From NCBI RefSeq assembly GCF_014851395.1, contig NW_024044681.1:25111036-25175035 (forward strand): DNA of 64,000 bases. The letters run 5' to 3'. The notes beneath the pieces are model-generated. The model did not search any database and was not told where the DNA came from. It saw only the letters and a list, made by a program, of their open reading frames with translations. How positions within the stretch are numbered: the stretch's first letter is position 1; every line of letters starts with the position of its first letter. Source of the DNA: Micropterus salmoides. Taxonomy: Eukaryota; Chordata; Actinopteri; Centrarchiformes; Centrarchidae. Of this stretch, positions 1 to 13,248 are shown piece by piece. The translations under genes were made by a program, and so were the position numbers.

Positions 1-188
1 TCATGAAGTAGTCAGAGACTTGCAGAAGTGCTGATATTATAGAGAAGCTAGTCTATTAATTACATAAAAGAGCACTTTATTATTCTATTGTCAGACGACT
101 GGTGAACTTTTACAATGGCCACACAAATGAATAAAATACCCATAGACATGATGGAATGAGGCACTTTCACTATTTTCTTTACACACAG

Positions 189-415
189 TTTCTCTATCCC
201 CACGGGGAAACCCCCACTGACATAATGAATTCGCTAGCCCCTTACCCTAACCTTTACCATCACAACTACATGCCTAACCTTAACCCATAACCCTAACCTT
301 AACCTAATTGTAAAGTCTTAACCCTCAAAAAGCACTCTTAACCCGTGGGGACCACAATTTTTGTCCCACGGTGACATGAATCCCCAGGTTAAAGTCCCCA
401 CCGGGATATAAAAAC
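189..415. repeat. Short dispersed teleost repeat with telomere-like interior
   Basis: The ends are related inverted sequences: a TATCCCCACGGGG-type motif near 196-208, and its complement ending TCCCCACCGGGATATA near 395-410. The interior (about 235-310) has degenerate TAACCC/TAACCTTAACC units that resemble vertebrate telomere repeat but are interrupted. A GGGGACCACAATTTTTGTCCC-like stretch lies at about 348-368. This layout is familiar from high-copy non-autonomous fish repeats. The family was not established, and no target-site duplication was identified. Confidence 0.5.
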
Positions 416-849
416 ATAAAACACACACAAACACTGCCTGTCTGTCATTACAAATTGAAAAATGAGAGAAAGAGAGGCAGGTGCATTGTACGCTATAGGC
501 TAATACATCCTGAGGCCACAGAAACCTCTTAATGTCGGCACTAGCGTGAGTCTGGATGGACTGAATCAATGCAGAGTAAGAGATGTGCTCTTGCTCCTGT
601 GGGTTATGCTTCCATTAGTCTTGATGGAGGCCGGAACCCGAGATACCAGCTCTAATCTGTTTTGGAGGAATTAATGCTGTGTCGTAGACAACGGGCTGAA
701 CCAACAGTACATGCTGAAGATTATACATCAGCAATGTACAGCAGATGCTGTATTTGCAATGAACAAAGCATCACTAGTGAATGTCCTTTTTCTTCTGTGT
801 TTATATTTCCCTCTTGTGAAGTACAACATGTCAGTGCTTCTCAGCAACA
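416..849. other. Unannotated intergenic stretch
   Basis: No exon, RNA gene or clear repeat was recognised. Short open frames here have no recognisable protein content and are taken as chance. Confidence 0.4.
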
Positions 850-912
850 CTGCACTGTGCCCAAGCAGAATTTCCCCCTGGGGAAAATAAAGTTAACCTA
901 ACCTAACCTAAT
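850..912 (+). repeat. LINE-like 3' tail fragment
   Basis: The sequence runs through TTTCCCCCTGGGG and AATAAAG into a short tandem TTAACC/TAACC tail at about 892-912. This resembles the 3' end of fish CR1/L2/Rex-type non-LTR elements, where an AATAAAG-like motif precedes a short simple repeat. Only the last 60 or so bases are recognisable and no coding portion remains. Confidence 0.35.
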
Positions 913-2150
913 GTAACAGGGGGAAATTGTGCAACCAAATATTTTTTTAGAGACAGTATTCCTATAGAACAGCAAGTTTTACCTTTGCTTCCTTGATGAG
1001 ACAGGAAGCAGTTGATTAAAAAAATAATCAGTTGTCCACCTGTCACACGGTCTGTGATCCTGTCGTCGATCTTTCTTTTAAGTTTAGACAGAGCCATTAT
1101 GTTGTCAGGTGCGTCGTAGTGTTGTTGGTCCTTGTGTTAAGGGCCCTGATAAACAATTTTCTCAATAAGCTTATTAGCTTATTATAAGAGTATTAGGCTC
1201 TTATATGAACACCCAACAGTTTAGGTTATTTCAGATGAAAGATATTCATATTTTCTGTTTTGTCTGTGTGCTTCTCACTGATTTTAAGTGGGAGGGACTC
1301 CTTCTAAAAAGGTGATGTCATGTACTTCCATGCACCAATCAAAATTTACCAACATTTGAATCAAAATATGATTAAAGTTGAGGGGTTGGTTTCTCATATT
1401 TCCAAGCCAAAGAATGTTTTCTTTGTTGAAGTCATTTAGTAAATACTATTTTATGTTTAAAATTCTTAAGATCTGAAACCCTGTTTTCAGAGGCTTTAAT
1501 TATCTATAATGCAAAAGTTCAAAGTTAGGCACAGCTTGTTAAATGTTGATTTTTACACTCAGATTGCAGCTCAAACAATAATAACAATAAACATTTGTGG
1601 GCCTGATTTAACAATAAATATGAATATTTATATTATAAGTAATAACCACGCACCATGTTTAAAATATTTACATTTGATGCGGCAGTGCAGTCATAAGAAA
1701 ATGTTGGTGTTTCAGGCTCAAATATCTCACATTTATCATCATATACTGTACGGTTGAAACAAGTAGACAGATACACAATATACTGTAGTGTGTAAATATA
1801 GGTTTCCTAACTTTTTCAAAGCTAATAAAAAACACATTCATGACCGAAAATAGGTTTCAAGGGGTTAAAAAAAAAAAAAAGAGCCTTTTCCTAACCGTCA
1901 ACCTTCAGCATTCAAGCAATGTGTGTACGCCACCTAGAGGTGCGAGTCTTTCACTGAGTATCTTTGTGTTCAGGAGTTGCAGAAGTCAAAGGTTGATTCT
2001 CATGCTCATGTTTAGCTTTTTTAACAAGGTAAAAGAGCTATAAAAAATAATGTACTTTATATCACTTTCTAATCAGCTGTGAAAAGGAAGTCACCAGAAG
2101 AAAGATGCATCCTCTTTCAGACATCCACACAATGAACTTTAGTCACTTCT
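913..2150. other. Intergenic region downstream of atp6v1a
   Basis: The stretch is AT-rich. It contains a poly-A run near 1867-1880 and no convincing exon, tRNA or repeat. Nothing further was recognised. Confidence 0.4.
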
Positions 2151-2864
2151 TTACATTTATTTCAGGAGACATTAATGTTCCATGAATATAATAGAGAGAC
2201 ATCTTTTACAACACAACACCAACACACTCATTCATTCACATTGTTTTTTTTTTTTTTTACACATAATATCAAGTATATAGTCCACAACATCACTATCACA
2301 CTGAAGAGGTAAGAGGTGGAAGAATGTCTTTAACCCCCTGATATACAGTAACACAGAGCATCTGTCCCTTTACCCATGTGCATGATGCCATTTGATTATT
2401 GATTTCTAATCTGATTATTGATTGATAATCTGTATTGAACACTGTCACATCTGGGGGGGGGAAGAAACATCCCTTTCCACTATTTGCTGCAGCTATTAGT
2501 TAAGTGCAAGTGCAGCTCCTGATTTGGGGCCCACTGACTTTATCCACAACATGATGGTGTAGTGATCTATAAGTGCAATGCAACGGGCTGAGTGAAGGTG
2601 TTGCTACATCTGCAGAGCAAACCATATCTTCAGGGGACTCGGGATATTCCAGTACTGTGTTTCTGAAGTAGACGAGCCAAAATTAAATTAATCAACTAAA
2701 CGAAATGCAAACTTCGGCAGATCATGGAATGTTTAAGGGGACGTAAACACCAAGGAATTTCACATGACTGAGGCAGACATTCAGAACATGGGCCATTTAA
2801 TCTGCACTATGTTGCACTGCACTGGGGGTTGGACATTTAGGAGAGGAACTGAGAGGTAAGAAAC
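2151..2864 (-). other. atp6v1a: Putative 3' untranslated region of atp6v1a
   Basis: The stop codon of atp6v1a is at 2865-2867. On the minus strand the first canonical AATAAA hexamer after it is at 2156-2161, which would give a 3' UTR of about 700 bases. A weaker ATTAAA lies nearer the stop at 2796-2801. A T-run at 2246-2258 is an A-run in the transcript and could cause internal priming. The true end needs transcript data. Confidence 0.5.
2156..2161 (-). terminator. Candidate poly(A) signal of atp6v1a
   Basis: The plus-strand bases TTTATT read AATAAA on the coding strand. It is the first canonical hexamer downstream of the atp6v1a stop codon. Usage is inferred. Confidence 0.4.
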
Positions 2865-5800
2865 TCATTCCTCCAAGGTCCGGAAGGAGTTCTGCATGTC
2901 CTCTAGCAGCTGGGCGTACTCTGCTTTGATTTTAGCTTCGCCATCCTTAACAGGGTCCTAAAGAATCCAGTGAACATAAAGAGGTGTTACATCAACAGAA
3001 AATAAGTTAACAAGTCTCTTGACTGATAACATAAAACATCAGCTAGGAATAATTATGTACCTTGAACTTCATGGAGCTGATTTTGTACAGGGTGTCTCCC
3101 ATGTGCTCCCTGATCATGGCCCAGGTGATTTTGTTGTCACTCTGTGCTGTGGACTCCACTGCGTGCCGGGCCATGTCGTAAAAAGCAATCATGTTTGAGA
3201 GGATGCCGACAGTTTTGTAGAAAGGGCAGAACCTGTGTGTAGAGACAGAAGGATGAGTCTCATAAGTTTATATAATAATCTCATGAAGGGAAGATATTTA
3301 CAGACACCTCGCTTTCATATCCACAGATGATAAGACTACGATTAGGCTTTATGTAAAACCAATAGACCACATTAGTTTTTCTATTATGTCCACAGAAATC
3401 ACTTGGATGTCTAAAAATACATTAACTTCAAAGCTGTGTAGTTGCCGGACAGTAATGACTTTGCTTTGCTAATGGCTAGCTTTTCAAGAAATGTTTCTAA
3501 CTTGTTGCTCTTGTGAGAAAGTTCTTCTTAAAAAAAAGCAGGACTGAACTTTTTTAAATGTTTTGTTTTAGAAAAACAGTATTTCAATGTTTACAAAATT
3601 CATTATCTCCATTGTGATTTTAAAAAGAAGAAGAGTAAGGAGAGCCATTTCATGCCTTATGAGTGGAAAAGACTTGTGTACTGTGTATTGTGTGAGTTGT
3701 TTTAAATTCACCTGTCATAGGGGGTATAACCGTTCTGCTGCAGGAAGTCATCCTTAATGAGCTTAGCTACTTCTAGAGTGATCTTATCAGATTCAGCAAG
3801 AGAAGCCTGTGAACAAAACAAGATCATGACGATCAGCTAATATTTTATCAGAGTTGCTGATTAACCAGGATAGCATGTTAACAAGGCTCATCTTTAAAAC
3901 ACAGATTTTACACATAACATGGCTGTAAAAATGTGTGGGAAACATTAATAAAGGCTGACAGCATTTGTTTTGAGTTTTTGATCAAACGCATTTTGTCAAC
4001 TAGACTTTCTTTGCAGTTAACTGAGCCACAGATAAAAAATGTTTTGCTGTGTTTCACAGGTGTTCACTTAACTCTTCAGTTACTTTTAAGGCCAAAGTTT
4101 GTGTTATACCATGTTATATAATCTCAACCGGCCCCACCTTGCCTACAAGCTGCACGATTTCAGCCAGGTCCTCCTCCTCCTGCAGGATCTCTTTGGCTTT
4201 TGTACGGAGAGGGACAAACTCAGGGAAATGTTTGTCATAATATTCATCCAGAGCTCGTGTGTACTTGCTGTAGCTAATCAGCCAGTTTACAGAAGGGAAG
4301 TGCTTTCTCTGAGCCAGCTTCTTGTCCAATCCCCAGAACACCTAGAAAAAAAAAAAAAAAAAAATCTGACACGAACTCAGAATGCTGCGCAAAAGAAATA
4401 ACTACTTTAAGGTGAATAAGCCAAATTTTAACATCAAGGACCGAAGAGCCACTACCCATTACTTACCTGAACAATTCCCAATGTGGCTGAAGTGACAGGG
4501 TCTGAGAAATCTCCACCAGGGGGTGACACACTAAAAAGAATTCACATTTTTTAAGGAAAGGGTCATCTAATAATTGATAATGTACCTAACATGAATTATG
4601 TTGTGTGCGTATTTGATTTCCAACCATCCATTAGTTTTAGTTGGTTTTATAATGCTACGGCAAGAAACTTGCAGAAACTTTGACAGGGAAGGATCATTGA
4701 AGGCACCAAAAAGCAGGTGATACAAGTTGATTTTCATGGTTACTGAAATGAACTAAAAGCAACAGCTGCTTGGAAGGAAGGAGATTCATTTTGAATCCTT
4801 GGTCTGATTTGGAAATACGTATTTACAGCAATAGTAGTATTAGTTGTAAGTATTAGGCTAAAACATGTAGTTTTAATGCACCTACTTTCAGTCAATTTCA
4901 ACAGGTGCGTATATAAAAGCCAACTCACGCTCCCACGATGCTGACGCTGCCTTCTCTCTCTGGATTTCCCAGGCACTTCACACGTCCGGCGCGCTCATAG
5001 AAGGATGCAAGCCTGGCTCCCAGGTAAGCAGGATACCCACTGTCTACAGACGACGAAGTACACAGCTGTAAGTGGTTTCACAGCAAGCTGTCTCATAGTG
5101 TCTTCAAAAAGACATATAAAATCAATCACATCGGTTGTGAACTTACCAGCAGGCATTTCAGCTAATCTTCCAGAGATTTCTCTCAGAGCTTCAGCCCATC
5201 GAGATGTCGAGTCGGCCATCATGCTCACATTGTAGCCCATATCTCGGAAGTATTCGGACAGTGTGATCCCTGCAGAGGTAATTATATTCAATTTACAAAT
5301 GCATGAAAGTGCATTTAATGGATTCCCCAAAACAGGAAAGAAACATTTACTTAATTGTAACTATTTCAACATCATTCAGAATGGGATTTCAGGGCGTTTT
5401 AAGTTTTTCCCATTGCTTATAAAGACACACAAAAGGGTAAATGAACTTAGTTTTCTCATGTTTATTTTAAAACAAATCATGTAGTAGCATTTTAAATAAA
5501 CATTGAGACTGTTCGTTATAATGTGAATGGTTGGTACCTGTATAAATTGAGGCCTCTCTGGCAGCCACAGGCATGTTAGATGTATTAGCAACCAGTGCTG
5601 TTCTCTTCATGATGCTCTCAACCTTGCCATCGACCTCCATCGTAAGCTGTTGGGAAAGAGCAGTGTTAACATCACACAATGTGAACACTGGTGCAGTATT
5701 GAAGATTCATTCATCTTCAAAGCTTAAAGGGAGCTGAAAATGACCCAGTAAATTATATACTGGGCAGAAATAACAGATATGGCACAAGGAAAACGTTTTG

Positions 5801-8250
5801 TTCATCCACCGACCTCAGGGAAATCCCGCAGCACTTCAGACATTTCATTTCCACGCTCTCCACAGCCGACATAGATAATGACGTCACTGTTGGAATATTT
5901 GGACAACGACTGCGAGATCACCGTCTTTCCACATCCAAAGGCGCCTGGTATAGCAGTGGTGCCACCCTGCACGCAACTGTATAGCACAAAGGTCATGCAG
6001 TTTGATTTGCCGCTTACAGACTTTAATCACACATAAAATAAGTGGCTCCACACATGTTGAGGACTCACTGTAGAGTTAAAGCGCAAGTTTAAATAGAGTG
6101 GAGAAGTAGTAGCAAGAACAATATACACAAAATATTAAATTCCATCCTAATTTCTACTACAAGTACATACAGTTTTCCTGATTCCACAACTGAGAACAAA
6201 TTGTTTAACGTCTGCAGTTATGAAAGCAAATGAGAGGATAACTCACGGAAAAAGTGCGTCCAGAACTCTCTGACCGGTCAGCAGCGGATGATTCGCAGGT
6301 AGCTTCTCTGTGACTGGGCGGATTTGTCGTACTGGCCAAACCTGCACCATGGTCAACTTCTCCTTCACGCCTTCAAATTCCAGCTCCATAACCACATCCT
6401 GAACGCAACAAAGTGAGAAAATCAGCTTCACAGGAGATGTTGATCCAACAGAACAGTGTTTTGCTTCATACAGAAACATACAGAAATGTTGTAGTGTCCA
6501 GGTGGGGCAAGGTAGGTGACAGTGCCTCTGCTGCGAGGCGGAAGCATCATCTTATGCTTTATTAAGGAGTTTTCAAACACCATGCCGTAGATATCGCCGC
6601 CTGTCACATGACTGCCAACCTGGAGAGATCAGGTGAAAATAGTCAGAACAGTTACTGAGGAGAAACATCCAAATCCACATAACACTCCATTTGTAATTTT
6701 CTTACCCGAAGACTCTGGCCGGGTGTGAATTCCCATTTGATGTCTTTGTTAAGAGCACTAATGTTTACTCCTCTTGGAATATAGATACTTTGAGTGAGGT
6801 CATTAATGTCTTTAAGTGGACGCTGGATACCGTCAAAGATGGAGCCCATGATTCCTGGTCCCAGCTCAACAGAGAGGGGTTTTCCCGTCCGAAGGACAGG
6901 ATCACCGACGGACACACCAGCTGTAGCATTAAGTTAAAGAAAACTAAACAAACCACAAGCACATCAAATTCATATTCCCACTTTCTATCAGTAAAGTAGC
7001 TATAAGATGTGTCTTTTGTAACATCTATTATGTGAATTTAGTTTTAAGAAAGATCATGGCATGGTTTGTTACATGTTTAACCACAGGGGAAGTTCATATG
7101 GCATCAGAAAGGATACAAGTCTCCTCGTAGACCTGGATAGTTGCCATGTCTCCCTCTAAACGGATGATTTCTCCCACCAGCTCACTGTGACCTACACGGA
7201 CCAGCTCGTACATGGCTGCTCCCGCCATTGCAGTAGCTGTCACCACTGTTGATTGGACAAATTTGGGGGAAAAAATTAAAGACAAATATAGAAATGAATA
7301 CAATGAACAAATCTGTTGGGGAAGAATATTCAGTTTTTTTCATGCTTACACTTTGTATGGGCACATTCAAAGTGCAGTGAAAAGTGTTGTATTAATACAA
7401 TAATGAGAAAATGAATAGCTTAAAAAAATGTAAAAGCCCATAGTTATATAAATCATATTAACATATAGGTATATATACACACACAATTTACCTTAAAAAA
7501 AAAAGTTTAATAAATAATATATATATAAACAAATACTCAGCAGCCATAATACAATGAAACCAACTAAATTACTTCAATATTTTCTCAATGATTTTGTGCC
7601 TACAAATTTGACCTTTACCACCAGTGAAAGGGATTCAAAGCTAGATAAAGATGCTGATTGATTGAGTTGCTAAACCACTTTGAGCAATATTATGATATAC
7701 AATGAGCTGATATAAATGTGTGTACTGTCAAGATATTTTTATATAGTTTATAGTATAGTAGCTTTCCTTTGAATATATCTGGGAGTAATAGTTCATTGTG
7801 TGCAATCTTGCAAATCAATGAGCAAGTACAGTATTATGGCAATATTAGATTTTAGTATGATTTCTGCTTCAGTGTGATGAAGTTTCTTGATTTGTATTCA
7901 AACAAAAACATTACCATCTGGTTAGTTTTACCCACATACAGTTTCTCAACAGATTTTTTTTGTTTTAAAAGCATAATATAGAACTAAATATATCGTGATA
8001 CAGCATTATATCCATTTTGCCCACTCCTGGAGAGAGCCATAATAATGTCAAAGGTTGTCAAAGACACAACCCTTTCAGGCTTGCCTGACTTACTGTAACT
8101 GGCTGTTGGACTATCTGATGCTAAACAATGCAATCCAGCCATTTAAAGAGAAGGGCAATAAACCAGACCTGGTCCAGAAACCCCATGCACATATCCAAAC
8201 TGGCTTTCTCGCTCCTCATCCTGGATCTTAGGAAGTTTTGAGGTATCCAT
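2865..8250 (-). CDS. atp6v1a: V-type proton ATPase catalytic subunit A
   Basis: This encodes the ATP-hydrolysing A subunit of the cytosolic V1 sector, which pairs with subunit B in an A3B3 ring and drives proton pumping into endosomes, lysosomes and secretory vesicles. Coding exons, 5' to 3' on the minus strand: 8250-8169, 7245-7117, 6920-6706, 6619-6482, 6398-6247, 5976-5814, 5646-5538, 5269-5147, 5043-4929, 4530-4467, 4341-4138, 3806-3712, 3232-3061, 2957-2865. They total 1854 nt, giving 617 residues, the same length as human ATP6V1A. All junctions are GT-AG and keep phase. The Walker A loop GAFGCGKT is at residues 250-257, the catalytic GER loop is centred on E279, and MADSTSRWAE is present. 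The start context MDTSKLPKIQDEE matches the family N terminus. The intron after the first coding exon has a weak donor, GTCTGG. Teleosts may carry paralogues, so the a/b suffix is not assigned. Confidence 0.97.
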
Positions 8251-8266
8251 CTTGACAGCTTCTGTC
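8251..8266 (-). other. atp6v1a: 5' UTR part of atp6v1a exon 2
   Basis: The acceptor TTTTTGCAG lies just upstream on the minus strand (8267-8275), so 16 noncoding bases precede the ATG at 8250-8248. No alternative in-frame ATG is present between the acceptor and this start. Confidence 0.7.
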
Positions 8267-8816
8267 CTGCAAAAATTTTAAGAATGAATATGAAACACAG
8301 ATAGTGTCAAGTCACGACAATCCTTTTACAAAGTTTAACACGCGTGTGAAGAACCCTCATCCCAGCTAATGATCAGACTTTACATACCACAATATCCAAT
8401 ACACGTACCAAACCACACAAGATCCTCATAGTACCCGCCGAGATATGAATGACCAAGCCGGGCAGTGTAAGATTACAAGCTAACTCTGCTAGGGCTGCAA
8501 AACCGTTCATAAATGCTGCTTCACCCAGGGTAAAAGATAAGGTACAGTATCCTACTGCTGTTCATGGCTGAGGATATCTTTGCTAGCCAGATGGCAGCAT
8601 AATGTTTGTTACTACACACACATAGCTTTGAGAGGAAAGCTGATTTGGTGCGTGTGTCAGGTAAACTAGCTAGCAAACATTAGCTGTCATCATCATCATC
8701 GTCGTCATAAACAGAATAAGTTAAGCTTATTCACGCAATATCTGGTCCTAGAATGGAAGGAAATCTCAAACCTTCATAAATCTAAAACCTACTATAAATA
8801 TCTTACCTTGTCTTGA

Positions 8817-8995
8817 TGTGCAGTTCTCCAGGTTTATCTCCAACGTAGCAGGCAGAGGAGGAGCTTCACTGTGCTAATCACCTGCTAGGCACCAGACTGT
8901 CACGGGAAGAAAACAATCTCCATTGTGGCTCAACTGCTTTCCTCCGTTCTAACGTGGCTGGCTAGCTGTAGAGCCAACATGGCGTCCGATGCGCA
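8817..8995 (-). promoter_or_regulatory. atp6v1a: atp6v1a noncoding exon 1 and promoter
   Basis: A donor ACAAG|GTAAGAT on the minus strand at 8817 ends a likely noncoding first exon about 550 bases upstream of the coding start. A YY1-like motif, CAACATGGCGTCC, lies at 8975-8987. Such motifs are common at TATA-less housekeeping promoters, so transcription probably begins around 8930-8990. The exact start cannot be read from sequence. Confidence 0.55.
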
Positions 8996-10311
8996 CCAGT
9001 TTCCAAGTTCCGCCATTCTACACACTACGACCAGGTGTATTACTGACCTCTGCTGGAAATAAATGATATGTTCACTTCAATCAAACCGTCTTTAAATAAA
9101 TGAACCAAGGTCAAGCACTTCATGACTAAGTTATATTTAAGTTTTGTGGCTATAGGTTTTACCCCTTACCCCTTTTCTTTATTATGTTACTGCCTACTAG
9201 CCTACTAACATAATTTGATAGCGTTGTACCAATAACTACCTAATAATTACATGTATGCATAAATACATGAACTGTAAAATAAAGTGTTTAAAACAGAATT
9301 TTATTCCATAATTGAACAGCATCTCTTATGGGATAAATTGGAAAGACAGCTACAAGATAATAACTATGAAGTAAAATACAAACACAACATTTTAATGTTT
9401 TTATTATTATTATACTATACATGTAGCTACTAGAGGATTATGATGCACAGTCTAAGAGTTTAAGTTAAAAGAAAATATAGTAAAGGAGACAATCACAACA
9501 TGATTTTCTGGCTGATGCTAAAAGAATTAATATGTCAACAAGACACATCACAACAAATAATAATTTAATGGCAGAACAAAACTGTATTCAGACTCTTTAT
9601 GACACCCTACTACACATACCGTGGGGTAGTGGATTTGTCACAGATTGAGGTAGCAGTTACGAAATGTCTTACAACACTTATATAATATAAGGAGGGGTAC
9701 ATTTAGGACAAAATTTAATCTGGAATGTGTAATCCCATAAAATGATACAAAATAAATACTGAAGTCCTTAAGGTTTTTCTTTACATAGTTGCACTGATTC
9801 AAATCTGATGTGAGCATGTGTTACAAATGACAAGTGAGCCAACATCATAATACCAGCACCCTGAAGCGAGCAGCTACATTTTAGTGTACCTAAGGCGAAG
9901 TGTCAAATGTCTTCTGTGAAGAATGCATAGTAGTACTGAGACATCACACATTTCCTCAATAGAGCTACGGGTATGGTGCGTTCAATGCGTTAGTTTGTTG
10001 TTAGGAGAGGACATTTGATTGGAACATACAGTTTCGGTTGACAAAGTTAGGAAACTAATGGCTCATATTTCATCAGTGGTAGAAAACAAAACATTCATTA
10101 TCATACAATTAATCCAATTTAAACTGTGTACAGTAGCTCTGAAAATTCACCCTTTTAAGAAAAATAGTACAAACTGCTCACTCATGCCATTTCCTCATGA
10201 GAAGTACAGGGCAGCACATATTAATAAAAGAAGATGAAGATACTTTGGCAGCAGTGGGTTGATACGTAGAGTCCACAAGGTGGAGCCAAAGCAAGTGATT
10301 TACAGTTTTGT
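8996..10311. other. Intergenic gap between wasf3 and atp6v1a
   Basis: This gap of about 1.3 kb is AT-rich and may contain a longer wasf3 3' UTR, since further TTTATT (minus-strand AATAAA) hexamers occur near 9300. No other gene or clear mobile element is visible. A short open frame at 10019-10237 on the plus strand has no recognisable content. Confidence 0.4.
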
Positions 10312-10317
10312 TTTATT
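10312..10317 (-). terminator. Candidate proximal poly(A) signal of wasf3
   Basis: TTTATT on the plus strand is AATAAA for wasf3, about 60 bases beyond its stop. This would be a very short 3' UTR, so more distal signals may be used as well. Confidence 0.3.
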
Positions 10318-10375
10318 TGCACTGAAGATCCAATACAAAGCAAAACTTCCCCCAGGTGCTACACTTCCTGTCCGG

Positions 10376-13182
10376 TCAGTCTGACCACTCGTTTTCATCC
10401 AGCTCTGAGTCATCATCGGAGTCACTGTACTCCACCGCTATACGTCGGGACAAGATGGTGGCCACGTCATTCCCCACCGGCTGCCGCTCGTTCTGCTGCT
10501 CCTGCTGCTCTTGGACTTTCTTCAACTGGATGCCTAATAAGTGCACACATACAGTGTATTAAAATAGGATCACATATTGTACACCTGTCACACACAGGGT
10601 CATGAACAGGATATAGTTGTATACAATGTCTACCAATGTCTGCTGATACCCCGACTCACCTATGCGGATGGCGGACAGCAGGTCACTTCTTGCGTCTCTC
10701 ACAGGTTTAGTCTGAGCTCTGCTGCCTAAGCTGTGTCCTGCTATATGTGAGGGTGCAGCTGGGGGAGGGAGAGGTGGAGGTGGGGGACCTGGTGGAGGAG
10801 GGACCATGCGTGGCCCTGGAGGAGGTACAGGTGGGAGTGGGTAGCCTGGGCCTACATGCAAAACTCCATTATGTGCTGTTGGTGGTAGCGCACCATGTGG
10901 AAACCCAAAGGCTGTCTGGGCTGATGGGATGGGTGGGCCTGGAGCAGGAGGTGAAGGGACGGAGCTGGTTTACATTAAAAGAAAGAGAATTATGTTGCAG
11001 TGGAAAAAATATATTATATTTAATTCTTTCTCTAATTATGCAAACGACAAACAAACATACTTGTAATCTGCAGGTGGACGTATTGAACCGTTAATCCGGT
11101 CTGCTGCATGAGGCTCTGCTGTGGCATAGGTTACTCTCTTGTAGTTGACATCAATGCTGTGGTATTCATGCTCCACAGGTGGTGAGGGGTGTGCATTCCC
11201 AGGCACGTAATCATGTGACTTGGCATGATTACAAGCAGAATGGGCGGGGACTGGAGGGACGGGATAGTCTAGGAGGTCAGGCCTGGATAAACAATGAAAG
11301 AATGAGAGCTTCTCATTCAGATGCCTTCACATATCCAGATGGTGGATTTGTTGTTATAAAATCACAGCTGAAGCTTTACACAACAGAGATATTGTTATTT
11401 TAGTCACAATATCCTATTCTTGAAAATCTCAGTCCAGTTTAGATTTTATTCCTCCCATCTTTGTCTGTAATTTTTACTAAAATCTACATTTTGTCATATT
11501 TCTACATATGACAAAGCTATGCAATTTTTTCACAGGTGCTTTTTTAAAGATAAATGTTGCCTTTCTTTGATATTTAGAAGTAAAGACTGACAGGAAACAT
11601 AGGAACAGAGACATAGAGGACATGTTACATCAGGACAATCCTTATGAAATGTTGTTTTTTTGCACTCTCCAAAGTATTATCCTAATATAATTTTCATTGT
11701 GGACACACAAGGCTGACTTTCCAGTGAATAAAAAGCTGGGCTAAAACATTTCACATGCAGTATCAGAAAGAGCAGATGCAGCAACATTTCTCCAAAGCTG
11801 TGCAGTTTATGACATTTTACAAACACAGATTTCCTGTTCCATCTCTACTTTTTTTGTCAAAAAATTAAGCACCAACCTGCCATCTGGGGACAGCGAGCCT
11901 TCAGATGATGCCCCTCGGCAGAGAGTCTGCGGATGACGGTGATCTGGGCGCAGCTCCTTATCGAATGCCATCCTGTTCCACTCTTGCCTGCGGTTTCGAG
12001 CCTTTCTCACCTTTTTCACCTCGCGCTGAAGGGTGCTGCTTTCTACGCTTCGCTTCTGTTCCTGGGAGAGGTACACGGGTGGACAGAAAAGAAGATGCAA
12101 ACCCACTTGCTAAACAAATACATAAAAATAAAGTGGTAAGGTAGCAGTGGAGATATGAGTATGCTCTTACTCTTTGCCTCCGCCTTTCTTTTCTCTTGTC
12201 CTCTGTGTCCTGAAGCATTTTCTCCTTCCACAAGTCAAAAAAGTAAGACGGGTCTGAGTAGAATTTCATTGCATCAGTAGAATCCTCTCTGTATTTTAAA
12301 AAAACAAATATCCACGTGAAATGAGACACTGCCTGAAAATGTAACCTGTTCAGATGTTGTTGTTTTTTTTTACAATGCGTACAGTACCTATAGGCAGTGA
12401 GGGTGCTGAGGGGAGGAGGCCTGTCACTGCTGTTGCGCATCTCAGCCACAGAGTTTGGAGTGCTGCCCTTAGACAAGACCTGCTGGTCCTGGACTGTACA
12501 GCTTTTGAATGCCTTCCTCATGTTTATGTCATGAAGAGAGACTAGAAAACAGCAAGACAGACGTTTAGGTTCAATGTAAAGCATGTGAGGATAAATGAAA
12601 GGGTAGAATATAGGGTATTAAATCCACAGACAGATTGATTTCCAGTGAACTAACCCTCCTCCACGCTGGAGTCCAGCTGGGTGACCTTGACGGCCAAGCG
12701 GTCGATACGGTCCTGGAGAGAGTTGGCGCGCCCATAAAAGTTGTTGGCCTCGTTAAAAAGCTCCCCAAAAACATTTTCTGCATGTTTACCTGCAACCAGG
12801 GCAAAGAACCAGAAGAATCTTGACATGGAAAACACTGAAATCTGCACGAACACCTGTTTTAGACATCAGCTATATAATGTTTTCTGATAAAGTAAGGTCT
12901 TACTCACAGGCTTTACAAGAAGCAACTGTCCATTTGGTGTTCGGCTTTATACACTTAAATAAAGTACAGCAAGTTTGGCCATCTTATAAAACACGGATTC
13001 TTTATATTTATACTGTTTGTACATTTCTGAATCCATTATATTTACCTGGATTACACACTAGCATTTAGTGCCTGGACGGTGCACGTCAAACAGTTTGTGT
13101 CTCCGCCCACTCACTCTCCATCTTGTCTGCCTGAGATACAAAGCTTTACGGTAAGCTCTAAGCTCCTGTAACTTCACTAAAT

Positions 13183-13248
<66 letters not shown>

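Noticed and set aside
235..310. Interstitial telomere or chromosome-fusion scar
   Set aside because: Units are degenerate and enclosed by inverted ends of a dispersed repeat, which explains them better.
1929..1945. CTCF-like CCACCTAGAGGTGCGAG
   Set aside because: It carries an extra base in the core spacing and a T in the G tract, so the match is weak.
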